A DNA stretch of 10,660 bases, from assembly GCA_042092935.1 (NCBI GenBank), contig JBELFK010000102.1, positions 1 to 10,660 of the forward strand. Direction: 5' to 3'. The DNA is from JASMHC01 sp042092935. Lineage in GTDB: Bacteria; Pseudomonadota; Alphaproteobacteria; Rhodobacterales; Rhodobacteraceae. The notes beneath the pieces were generated by a model that was not told the DNA's origin, did not search any database, and saw only the letters and a program-made list of their open reading frames with translations. Of this stretch, positions 1 to 7,128 are shown one piece after another; the first letter of the stretch is position 1, and each line of letters begins with the position of its first letter. The position numbers and the translations under genes are program-made.

Positions 1-76
1 TGCCTCTTCTGGGCACCAATTTTTCTCAAATTTTGTTAATCAAAGCATTGGCATGGCCGGGCCGCTCGCCATTTGG

Positions 77-92
77 AAATTGTTGTCAATTT
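77..92. promoter_or_regulatory. Perfect inverted repeat abutting the -35 element
   Basis: AAATTG (77-82) and CAATTT (87-92) form a perfect 6+6 inverted repeat around TTGT. The right arm overlaps the first two bases of the proposed -35 hexamer, a position where a bound protein could activate or block RNA polymerase. The spacing (N4) is FNR-like but the arms are not the FNR TTGAT/ATCAA, so I do not assign a regulator. Confidence 0.35.
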
Positions 93-119
93 GACTTTTC
101 CTAGAATGCATTCTATTAA
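91..119 (+). promoter_or_regulatory. Sigma70-like promoter of the small secreted protein gene
   Basis: TTGACT at 91-96 (5 of 6 matches to the -35 consensus) lies 17 nt upstream of TATTAA at 114-119 (4 of 6 matches to the -10 consensus), in a clearly AT-rich stretch. Transcription would start near 126, leaving a leader of about 25 nt that contains the ribosome binding site GATGAGG (136-142). The assignment rests on motif match and spacing only; overlapping TA-rich hexamers at 117-125 are alternative -10 elements. Confidence 0.5.
102..115. promoter_or_regulatory. 14-bp perfect palindrome between -35 and -10
   Basis: TAGAATGCATTCTA is a perfect uninterrupted palindrome lying almost entirely in the spacer of the proposed promoter and touching the -10 element. 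This is a classical repressor operator position. The outer TAGAA/TTCTA arms recall the iron-control (Irr/ICE) motif of alphaproteobacteria, but the spacing between arms differs by one base from the form I know, so this resemblance is only suggestive. Confidence 0.45.
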
Positions 120-149
120 TAATATATGTGAAATGGATGAGGTGTTAGA

Positions 150-521
150 ATGTTCCCAATGAAAAATCAAAAAAGTCTGCAAGTCATTTTGATTGCCTCG
201 CTCTCACTCGGGGTTGCAACGCAATCAACAGCGCTGCCAGTGTGCAATGAGACGAGCTTTAAACTTGAAAAACAAACCTCTGCGCCAGACTTCCGACGCA
301 GCAACGTGCCAACATGCGATGGGCGGTTTGTTTCGGGCTTTCAGATTCTCGGCGACGGGATCACGTGGTACGCCGACGCGATTCACGCGAATGAGTGCTT
401 TAATATGGACGTCGAGTTTTTACCGGCTGATGTGAGCGCCCTGGACACGGATTCGGCCGTCGAGTACCTCGGGTTCGAAGTTGACGTCTATCGCCGTGTC
501 GAGAAATCCTGCGCGCGGTAG
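150..521 (+). CDS. Small predicted secreted protein with four cysteines
   Basis: This 123-residue protein is not recognised as a member of any family. Its N-terminus has Lys5 and Lys8, then a hydrophobic stretch at about 10-23 and a plausible signal peptidase I site after S-T-A at 26-28, so export to the periplasm or outside is likely. The mature part is about 95 residues, acidic, and contains four cysteines (32, 56, 83, 121), enough for two disulfides, which fits an exported protein. A start at Met1 is preferred to Met4 because GAGG at 139-142 is 7 nt upstream of it. The gene lies alone behind its own palindrome-rich promoter, 197 nt before the next gene on the same strand. The open frame, signal peptide and ribosome binding site make it a probable real gene; the function is unknown. 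Confidence 0.7.
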   Translation: MFPMKNQKSLQVILIASLSLGVATQSTALPVCNETSFKLEKQTSAPDFRRSNVPTCDGRFVSGFQILGDGITWYADAIHANECFNMDVEFLPADVSALDTDSAVEYLGFEVDVYRRVEKSCAR

Positions 522-706
522 AGCTGGTTTTGCCATAACACTACGGGGGGTGCTGACGTCTTAGCCTTGATGAGAATGCCTATCGCGAGTTCGGTCCGCA
601 TCCCGAGGGGGTGGGCCTCTTAATCAGCGGGGTTTCACAGATGTGGCCAATTGTCTGGAAATTTTGCCGCACATACGCGAAGGTTGGCGGAAATACTTTC
701 AGTCAT

Positions 707-711
707 GGAGG
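707..711 (+). promoter_or_regulatory. Ribosome binding site that decides the start at 719
   Basis: GGAGG lies 7 nt upstream of the ATG at 719. The frame stays open further upstream to a GTG at 611, but that start has no comparable site and would bury the signal peptide behind 36 extra residues, so 719 is chosen. Confidence 0.75.
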
Positions 712-718
712 ATACCTA

Positions 719-2281
719 ATGCGCTCACGATCCCTCAAAGTTATTGCCCTGCCGCTATTGCTATCGCTCGCCAGTGGCGCTTGGGCCGAAGGTCGGCAGG
801 CAATCATCATTGCCAACAGGTCCTACGAGGATCTCGCGAATGTCTCGGGGGCCGCATCTGCGCTTGCACTTAGTCAGGATCTGCGTGCGGCTGATTTTCA
901 GGTTTCGACGTTTTCCAACCTCGATGCTCGCGCCATGCGGCGGGCTGTGGCGGTCATTGAGGATGTCATCGAAACCGCAGACGAACTTCTTGTGCTTGTC
1001 AGCGGTCAGATTACGCGATCTTCGGGCAACGATTGGTTGCTGGCGACCAATGCGACGACGCGCGCGGGCTTGATGCCGGGGGACGACGCGTTGTCGCTTG
1101 AAGCGCTTGCGCAAGCCATGAGCGCGTCGGGTGCGTCAGCGGTTTTATTGGCTGGGGACGCCCAGTTGCGCGGGATGGATGTGCCTCAGGGCGTCACGGT
1201 GTTTTCTGGCGAAACCACGTCTTTGGTCGCATTGGTGCGCAATGGGTTGCTGGTTGAGGGGCGGGCGTTGCTTGACGTCGCAGCGCGTGCCGGTCGCGGT
1301 GTTGCGGTGGGGGGCTACCTGCCAAAGGGACGTGCGTTTTTGAGCGCTGGCACCGGCGGCACGTCTCTGCCGGACGGTGTTTCCGAACGCGACATTGAGA
1401 ATTTGCTGTTCGCGCGTGCAAAAGCGGCCAATTCCGAAGCCGCGCTGTCCGCGTTTCTTGAACGTTATCCCTCGGGTGCAAACGCAGCGATCGCGCGGGA
1501 TCTTTTGTCGGATTTGACCAAAACCCCGACGGAACGTGCCCGCGACGAAGAGACTGAACTTCACCTGACGCGCACTGAAAAACGGGCGATCCAGGCGGAT
1601 TTGACTATGTTGGGCTTTGACACCAACGGCGTGGACGGGCTGTTCGGGCGTGGGACGCGCTCGGCTATCCGGCGCTGGCAGGCTGCGAATGGATTGGACA
1701 CCACGGGCTATCTGAACCAGTCTCAGGTCACGTCATTGCAGGATATGGCGATTGATGTGCGTCTGGAACAGGAACGCAGTGACGCTGCCTATTGGCGTCA
1801 GACCGGGCGGACAGGGACATCCGAGGGCTATACCGCCTATCTGAATCGCTATCCAAACGGAATTTTTGCCGAGATTGCCAAACAGGAGTTGGCGGATCTT
1901 CAAAACGCGGCCGAGGCACGGGCTTGGGCGGAGACGCGGCAAGTGAACACCGAAACAGCCTATCGGGATTTCCTGACCGCTTATCCGCAAGGCGTTTACG
2001 CAGCCGAGGCACAAGCAAGGTTGGAAGCCTTCGCGCCGACCGGTCCCACGCAAGCGCAAATCGACGAGGCGCAATCGCAAGAAAGCAAGGCCATGGCCAA
2101 TGCGATCTTCCGCGTTTTGGCCGAGCAACGTCTGGCTGCGTTGGGCTTTAATCCCGGTGCCCTTGACGGGCGGTTTGACGAGGCAACGCGGGCCGCGATT
2201 GCACGGTATCAAGAGGCCAACGAATTGACCGTCACGGGGTATCTGGATGTGAAAAGCATCAATCGCCTGCTCAACAACTAG
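719..2281 (+). CDS. Exported caspase-like (pseudo-peptidase) protein with two peptidoglycan-binding domains
   Basis: The 520-residue product begins with a clear Sec signal peptide, basic at 2-7, hydrophobic at 8-22, with a likely cleavage after A-W-A at 21-23. Residues about 25-165 resemble a peptidase C14/caspase-like domain: a first strand (QAIIIAN) followed by an N-x-x-Y motif, and a core strand LLVLVSG at 90-96. In active members that strand is followed by the catalytic His (SGHG); here Gln97 takes its place. The strand that should carry the catalytic Cys reads VLLAGDAQ (142-149), and the whole protein contains no cysteine, so peptidase activity is not expected. Two PG_binding_1 domains lie at about 283-340 and 466-518, each with the L-G-F...DG.FG/D..T..AI..(W/Y)Q pattern. 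Three related 34-residue repeats with a core YP-x-G lie near 230-263, 358-391 and 402-435. It probably acts as a periplasmic cell-wall-binding scaffold; that role is inferred. Confidence 0.8.
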   Translation: MRSRSLKVIALPLLLSLASGAWAEGRQAIIIANRSYEDLANVSGAASALALSQDLRAADFQVSTFSNLDARAMRRAVAVIEDVIETADELLVLVSGQITRSSGNDWLLATNATTRAGLMPGDDALSLEALAQAMSASGASAVLLAGDAQLRGMDVPQGVTVFSGETTSLVALVRNGLLVEGRALLDVAARAGRGVAVGGYLPKGRAFLSAGTGGTSLPDGVSERDIENLLFARAKAANSEAALSAFLERYPSGANAAIARDLLSDLTKTPTERARDEETELHLTRTEKRAIQADLTMLGFDTNGVDGLFGRGTRSAIRRWQAANGLDTTGYLNQSQVTSLQDMAIDVRLEQERSDAAYWRQTGRTGTSEGYTAYLNRYPNGIFAEIAKQELADLQNAAEARAWAETRQVNTETAYRDFLTAYPQGVYAAEAQARLEAFAPTGPTQAQIDEAQSQESKAMANAIFRVLAEQRLAALGFNPGALDGRFDEATRAAIARYQEANELTVTGYLDVKSINRLLNN

Positions 2282-2291
2282 GCGAAGCAGC

Positions 2292-2315
2292 GGATTGGGG
2301 CGCTAGCCCCAGTCC
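2292..2315. terminator. Hairpin between convergent genes, possible bidirectional terminator
   Basis: A 10-bp stem (2292-2301 with 2306-2315, one G-U pair when read on the plus strand) closes a GCTA loop and includes five consecutive G-C pairs. It sits between the stop of the peptidoglycan-binding protein gene (2281) and overlaps the stop codon of tdh (2303-2305). Neither side has a U-tract, so termination is uncertain, but the location between two converging genes suits the role. Confidence 0.4.
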
Positions 2316-3340
2316 ATTACGACCTTACCCGCATTGCCCGAAAGCATGGCTGCAAAGCCGTCTTCGAAATCGTCGATGGTTATTCTGTGCGTGATGAGAT
2401 CGCTGATGTCCAAGCCCGACTGCACGAGGGCGATCATCTTGTACCAGGTCTCATACATCTCGCGCCCGTAGATGCCCTTGACCGTCAACATTTTGAAAAT
2501 GATCTCGTTCCAATCAACGGCAAATTCGGTCGGGGCAATGCCGAGCAAGGCGATTTTTCCACCGTTGTTCATACGCGAAATCATTTGCCGCATGGCGGGG
2601 GCGGCACCGGACATTTCCAGCCCGACGTCAAAGCCTTCGGCCATGCCGATGTCGTCCATGACATCGCGGAGCGTATCCGTGGACACATCGACCACATGTT
2701 GAACGCCCAGCTTTTTCGCCAGTGCGATGCGATAGGGGCTTATGTCGGTGATGACCACTTTGCGCGCACCGACTTTTTGCGCCACCAGCGCGCCCATGAT
2801 CCCGATGGGGCCTGAGCCTGTGACCAACACATCCTCGCCAACAAGATCAAAGCTCAGGGCTGTGTGGACTGCGTTGCCCAAGGGGTCGAACACGGCGGCG
2901 ATCTCATCGGGGATGTCGTCCGGAATCGGGACGACGTTGCTTTCGGGAATGCAGAGGTATTCGGCAAAGGCCCCCGCGCGATGCACGCCAACGCCAAGCG
3001 TGTTCCGGCAGAGTTGCCCGCGGCCAGCGCGACAATTGCGGCAGGCTCCGCAGACCAAATGCCCCTCGCCCGAGACCCTTTGACCGATGTTGTATTTGCG
3101 GGCGGCTGACCCGCAATCGACAATCTCACCGCAGAATTCGTGACCGACGACCATGGGTACAGGAACGGTTTTCGAGGACCATTCGTCCCATTTCCAGATG
3201 TGAACATCGGTGCCGCATATCGCCGATTTTCGCACCTTTATCAAAACGTCCTGCGGGCCGGGTTCGGGCACCGGGACATGCTCGAGCCACAAACCCGTTT
3301 CCGGTTTGGATTTCACAAGCGCTTTCATTTGATTGCTCAT
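2303..3340 (-). CDS. tdh: L-threonine 3-dehydrogenase
   Basis: This zinc-dependent, NAD-linked cytosolic dehydrogenase oxidises L-threonine to 2-amino-3-ketobutyrate, which Kbl cleaves to glycine and acetyl-CoA. The 345-residue product is close to the 341 of the E. coli enzyme. The catalytic zinc site is visible as Cys42 in AICGTDVH and His67-Glu68 in GHEF. Four cysteines at 97, 100, 103 and 111 form the structural zinc lobe, offset by four from the E. coli positions. The Rossmann motif is TGSGPIG. The frame extends 17 codons further upstream, but the start at 3340 is chosen because it gives the normal N-terminus and the ATGA overlap with the kbl stop (3337-3339), which indicates translational coupling. 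A weak GAGATGGGA precedes it. Other medium-chain dehydrogenases such as sorbitol dehydrogenase are related, but the kbl partner makes tdh secure. Confidence 0.95.
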   Translation of the reverse strand: MSNQMKALVKSKPETGLWLEHVPVPEPGPQDVLIKVRKSAICGTDVHIWKWDEWSSKTVPVPMVVGHEFCGEIVDCGSAARKYNIGQRVSGEGHLVCGACRNCRAGRGQLCRNTLGVGVHRAGAFAEYLCIPESNVVPIPDDIPDEIAAVFDPLGNAVHTALSFDLVGEDVLVTGSGPIGIMGALVAQKVGARKVVITDISPYRIALAKKLGVQHVVDVSTDTLRDVMDDIGMAEGFDVGLEMSGAAPAMRQMISRMNNGGKIALLGIAPTEFAVDWNEIIFKMLTVKGIYGREMYETWYKMIALVQSGLDISDLITHRITIDDFEDGFAAMLSGNAGKVVMDWG

Positions 3341-4527
3341 CGGATAATTCCCATCTCTTGCCCCACAGCGATAAAGGCGTCGATTGCACAATCAAGCTCT
3401 GCGCGACTGTGGGCCGCCGACATTTGTGTGCGAATTCTGTCCTGACCTTTGGGGACGACCGGAAAGCTGAAGGCCGCGACGTACACGCCCCTCGCGTCCA
3501 GCCTTGCCGCCATGTCCTGTGCCAGCTTCGGATCGCGCAGCATGACGGGGATGATTGGGTGTTCGCCCGGCAAAAGGTCGAATCCCGCCGCGCCCATGCG
3601 AGTGCGAAAATGCACGGCGTTTTCCATCAGACGGTCCCGCCGTTCGCTCGTGGCTTCCAGCATGTCGAGCACCTTGATCGAGGTTGCGGCGATCAGCGGC
3701 GCAAGGGTGTTTGAGAACAGGTATGGCCGTGAGCGTTGACGCAGCCAATCCACGACCTCGCTCTTGGCGCAGGTATAACCGCCAGACGCCCCGCCCAATG
3801 CTTTGCCAAGCGTGCCTGTCACGATGTCAACGCGGCCCATGACGTCGCAATGTTCGATACTGCCGCGCCCTGTCGCCCCGACAAAGCCGACGGCGTGGCT
3901 GTCATCGACCATAACCATCGCACCGTATTGATCCGCCAAATCACAAATCTGCCCGAGCTTTGCGATGTAACCGTCCATCGAGAAGACGCCATCGGTCGCG
4001 ATCATTTTGAAGCGACTCCCTTGGGCCGCCTGCAACTGGCGCTCAAGATCGGCCATATCGGAATTCGCGTAGCGAAACCGCTTTGCCTTGCACAAACGCA
4101 CGCCGTCAATGATCGAGGCGTGGTTCAAAGCGTCGGATATAATCGCATCCTCGGGGCCAAGGAGTGTCTCAAACAGACCGGCGTTCGCGTCAAAGCAGCT
4201 TGAATAGAGGATCGTATCCTCAAACCCGAGGAAGTTCGCAATGCGGGCTTCAAGTTGCGTGTGTTCTTCCTGCGTGCCGCAGATGAAACGAACCGAGGAC
4301 ATGCCATATCCGTAGCGTGAAAGCGCTTCGCGTCCCGTTTCGATAAGCTCGGGGTTGTTGCTGAGGCCAAGGTAGTTGTTGGCACAAAGGTTGATGACAT
4401 TCTTTCCACTTGCCAGCGACACCGTCCCCGCCTGTTGCGAGGTTATCACGCGCTCGGATTTATAGAGGCCCGTGTCCTTCAGGGTTGCGATTTCGGCGGC
4501 AAGGTGAGTGAGAAAAGGCGTCGTCAT
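3337..4527 (-). CDS. kbl: Glycine C-acetyltransferase (2-amino-3-ketobutyrate CoA ligase)
   Basis: This pyridoxal-phosphate enzyme converts 2-amino-3-ketobutyrate plus CoA to glycine and acetyl-CoA, the second step of threonine degradation. The 396-residue product matches the usual length (398 in E. coli). It shows the alpha-oxoamine synthase fold type I signatures: NNYLGL (50-55), GTQEEH (84-89), VDDSHAVG (207-214) with the PLP-nitrogen Asp208, and TGTLGKALGG with the Schiff-base Lys242. The start at 4527 is favoured by a strong AAGGAGGG about 4 nt upstream over a start 13 codons earlier. The gene overlaps tdh by 4 nt and follows the flavoprotein gene by 84 nt. That gap holds a small inverted repeat (TGCCT/AGGCA, 4589-4605) but no clear promoter, so it may be co-transcribed with the upstream genes. 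Related enzymes (8-amino-7-oxononanoate synthase, 5-aminolevulinate synthase) are less likely given the adjacent tdh. Confidence 0.95.
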   Translation of the reverse strand: MTTPFLTHLAAEIATLKDTGLYKSERVITSQQAGTVSLASGKNVINLCANNYLGLSNNPELIETGREALSRYGYGMSSVRFICGTQEEHTQLEARIANFLGFEDTILYSSCFDANAGLFETLLGPEDAIISDALNHASIIDGVRLCKAKRFRYANSDMADLERQLQAAQGSRFKMIATDGVFSMDGYIAKLGQICDLADQYGAMVMVDDSHAVGFVGATGRGSIEHCDVMGRVDIVTGTLGKALGGASGGYTCAKSEVVDWLRQRSRPYLFSNTLAPLIAATSIKVLDMLEATSERRDRLMENAVHFRTRMGAAGFDLLPGEHPIIPVMLRDPKLAQDMAARLDARGVYVAAFSFPVVPKGQDRIRTQMSAAHSRAELDCAIDAFIAVGQEMGIIR

Positions 4528-4611
4528 ACGGCCCTCCTTGAAAACGCGCGCGGAATGTTGCGCCAAGCTAGCACAGTCAGCGTCGATCTGCCTGTGGTCA
4601 AGGCAATAAAA

Positions 4612-7086
4612 TCATGACCGCATTCTTGACCCGTCAGTATCATACAAAGGACCACCCTGCACGACCGCGTCATACATCTGACCGAGGATTTCGACCTGAA
4701 CCTTGCTGTCGGCAGCGCCACATTCAGAAGCGACATAGGCCATGGCGACGGATTTGCCGACATGGTGGGCGTACCCCCCTGACGTGATATAGCCAATCGC
4801 GCGGCCATCTTGCAGGACGGCTTCGTCCAGCGTCACGTCGATGTCGGTATCGACAACCAAAGTCACGAGCTTTCGGTCAACGCCCGTTGACTGGAAACCT
4901 AAGGTCGCCTCTTTGCCCACGAAGTCTTTCTTCCAGTTGATAAAAACATCCATGCCCGCCTCAATCGCGTTGAAATCGGGACGGAACTCAAGCCCCCATG
5001 CGCCCCAGCCTTTTTCAAGCCGCAGCGACATCAACGCGCGATTGCCATACCAGCGATAGCCGAGGTCGGCCCCTGCGTCCTCAATCGCTTCGGAGAGTTT
5101 GATGAGGTACTGCGGGCGGCAGTAGATCTCATAGCCCAACTCTCCTGAGAAGCTGATGCGGCTGAGAATGACGGGCACGCCGCCCACGAAGGTCTCGCGG
5201 ATGTCGCGGAATTTGAACGCCTCGGCGCTGACGTCGTCTCGGGTGATGCGCTGCAAAAGGGTGCGCGCATTCGGGCCTGCGATGCCAATGCCGTGCCAAT
5301 CACCGGTCTGGTTTTCATGCGTCACCCCCTCGGGCAAGGTTTTTGACCAGAAACGCGAGTGTGCGTCTTGCATGGTGCCTGAGCCGAATAGCATGAAGTG
5401 ATCCTCGCCCAGGCAGGCCACGGTCAAATCCCCGTAGAGACGGCCTTTCTCGGTCAGCATGGGTGTCAGCGTTATACGCCCCTGCTTCGGGATATATCCC
5501 GCCATGGTCTTGTTCAGCCAGTCGCGCGCCCCGGTGCCTTTGATGACGTGTTTAGCAAAGTTCGCCAGTTCGATGCCACCAACTGCGCTGCGCACCGCTG
5601 CACATTCCTGCGCGACGTAGCTGTGGCTTCGGTTGCGCTCAAATGTCGGTTCCTCGAACGCGTCATCCGGGCTGTCGGCGAACCACAGAACATGCTCAAG
5701 CCCAAAGGCCTGCCCCATGCGGCCACCTTTGGCGACAAGCCGGTCATAGAGCGCCGTTGTCTGTTGCTTGCGCCCCTTCGGCAAAGTCTCATTCGGGAAG
5801 GTCATCACGAAGCGCCGCTCGTAGTTCTCGGTCGATTTCACCGTGCCCCAATCAGGCGAGGCCCACGTGCCAAACCGCGCAACGTCCATGGCCCAGACAT
5901 CGATCGAAGGCTCGCCGTCGATCATCCATTCGGCCATGGTCAGACCGACGCCCCCGCCCTGACAAAAGCCCGCCATGACGCCAACAGCGCACCAGTAGTT
6001 GTGCATTCCCGGTACAGGGCCGATCATCGGATTGCCGTCAGGGCCAAAGGTGAAGGGTCCGTTTATCATGTCTTTGATGCCGGTTTCACCGATGGCCGGA
6101 ATGCGTTCAAACGACATTTCCAAGCGGTCTGCGATCCGATCCAGATCGGGTTGCAGCAATTCGTGCCCAAAGTTCCACGGGGTTCCGCCAACTTTCCAAG
6201 GCGTCCCTTTGGGTTCATAGGTGCCCAGCAACATGCCGTCACGTTCCTGGCGGAAATAGATGTTCGCCTCGTAGTCGATACCTGCCGGTAGGCGGGACCC
6301 GTGGTTTGCGACAGCCTCGATGCGGTCCGTTAGCAAATAGTGGTGCTCCATCGGTTGCACGGGCAGGTTTAGCCCCGCCATATGTCCGACTTCACGCGCC
6401 CAAAGGCCACCGCAGTTCACCACGTGTTCGGCAATCACCACCCCGCGCGAGGTCGTGACCTCCCACATGCCGTCCGAGCGCATCTTGGTGCCCGTGACCG
6501 GCGTGTGCGTGAAATACTGCGCGCCGTAGTGGCGGGCTGATTTCGCGAATGCGTAGGTCGTGCCCGAAGGATCAAGATCCCCATCCTGATCGTCCCAGAG
6601 GGCGGCGTAATAGTGTTTCGGATCAATGAGAGGGTGGCGGCGGGCGACTTCCTCGGGGCTGATGAATTCCTGATCCAGCCCCATATACCGCGCCTTTGAG
6701 CGTTCGCGCTTTAAGTAGTCATACCACGCCTTGTTTGAGGCCAAATAGAACCCACCGGTCAGGTGCAACCCGACCGATTGGCCTGAAAGCTCTTCGATCT
6801 CTTTGTAGAGGTTGATCGTGTAGCTTTGCAGGCGGCTGATATTCGGGTCCGAGCTGATCGTGTGGATTTGCCCGGCGGCATGCCAACTCGAGCCGCTGGT
6901 CAATTCATCGCGCTCCAGCAGAATCGAGTCTTTCCAGCCAAATTTCGCCAGATGGAACAGGATTGAACACCCGACGACACCGCCGCCGATTATGACGACT
7001 TTGGCATGAGACGGCAGCGGCTTGCCGCGACCCGAGTCGTCTTTCTGGATGTTGAGTGCGTTCGCACCGCTTGGGTCATTGGTCAT
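4612..7086 (-). CDS. Dimethylglycine/sarcosine dehydrogenase-like FAD oxidoreductase with GcvT domain
   Basis: The 824-residue protein has the architecture of dimethylglycine and sarcosine dehydrogenases. An N-terminal DAO-type FAD domain spans about 29-390, with G-x-G-x-x-G at 34-39. A short central FAO_M domain follows at about 393-447, and a tetrahydrofolate-binding GcvT-type aminomethyltransferase module fills the rest. SSWHAAG places His69 where human dimethylglycine dehydrogenase has His91, the covalent flavin attachment residue. In the GcvT part GRLYGDLTV carries an acidic Asp553, and the SGELGYEIY and LRLEKG motifs are typical. Such enzymes oxidise an N-methyl group and pass the carbon to tetrahydrofolate as 5,10-methylene-THF. 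There is no mitochondrial-type or secretion signal; the first 28 residues are a polar extension. A good AGAAGG lies 8 nt before the start, and MttB-family gene ends 42 nt upstream. The exact substrate (dimethylglycine, sarcosine or another N-methylated amine) cannot be decided from sequence. Confidence 0.88.
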   Translation of the reverse strand: MTNDPSGANALNIQKDDSGRGKPLPSHAKVVIIGGGVVGCSILFHLAKFGWKDSILLERDELTSGSSWHAAGQIHTISSDPNISRLQSYTINLYKEIEELSGQSVGLHLTGGFYLASNKAWYDYLKRERSKARYMGLDQEFISPEEVARRHPLIDPKHYYAALWDDQDGDLDPSGTTYAFAKSARHYGAQYFTHTPVTGTKMRSDGMWEVTTSRGVVIAEHVVNCGGLWAREVGHMAGLNLPVQPMEHHYLLTDRIEAVANHGSRLPAGIDYEANIYFRQERDGMLLGTYEPKGTPWKVGGTPWNFGHELLQPDLDRIADRLEMSFERIPAIGETGIKDMINGPFTFGPDGNPMIGPVPGMHNYWCAVGVMAGFCQGGGVGLTMAEWMIDGEPSIDVWAMDVARFGTWASPDWGTVKSTENYERRFVMTFPNETLPKGRKQQTTALYDRLVAKGGRMGQAFGLEHVLWFADSPDDAFEEPTFERNRSHSYVAQECAAVRSAVGGIELANFAKHVIKGTGARDWLNKTMAGYIPKQGRITLTPMLTEKGRLYGDLTVACLGEDHFMLFGSGTMQDAHSRFWSKTLPEGVTHENQTGDWHGIGIAGPNARTLLQRITRDDVSAEAFKFRDIRETFVGGVPVILSRISFSGELGYEIYCRPQYLIKLSEAIEDAGADLGYRWYGNRALMSLRLEKGWGAWGLEFRPDFNAIEAGMDVFINWKKDFVGKEATLGFQSTGVDRKLVTLVVDTDIDVTLDEAVLQDGRAIGYITSGGYAHHVGKSVAMAYVASECGAADSKVQVEILGQMYDAVVQGGPLYDTDGSRMRS

Positions 7087-7128
7087 TTCAATATCCTTCT
7101 CGTCAGGCGTTCCGAAGCGGCAGGGGCT

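Noticed and set aside
611..718. GTG start extending the peptidoglycan-binding protein by 36 residues
   Set aside because: It lacks a good ribosome binding site and would place the signal peptide internally; the ATG at 719 has GGAGG at the right distance.
1733..2212. 159-codon minus-strand open frame within the peptidoglycan-binding protein gene
   Set aside because: It overlaps a gene with a clear signal peptide and domains, and its translation shows no recognisable motif.
4589..4605. TGCCT-N7-AGGCA hairpin as a terminator between the flavoprotein gene and kbl
   Set aside because: The stem is only 5 bp and on the minus strand no U-tract follows it.
5398..6291. 297-codon plus-strand open frame inside the flavoprotein gene
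   Set aside because: It lies wholly antisense to a well-supported gene, has no recognisable domain, and long antisense frames are expected in GC-rich codons of this kind.
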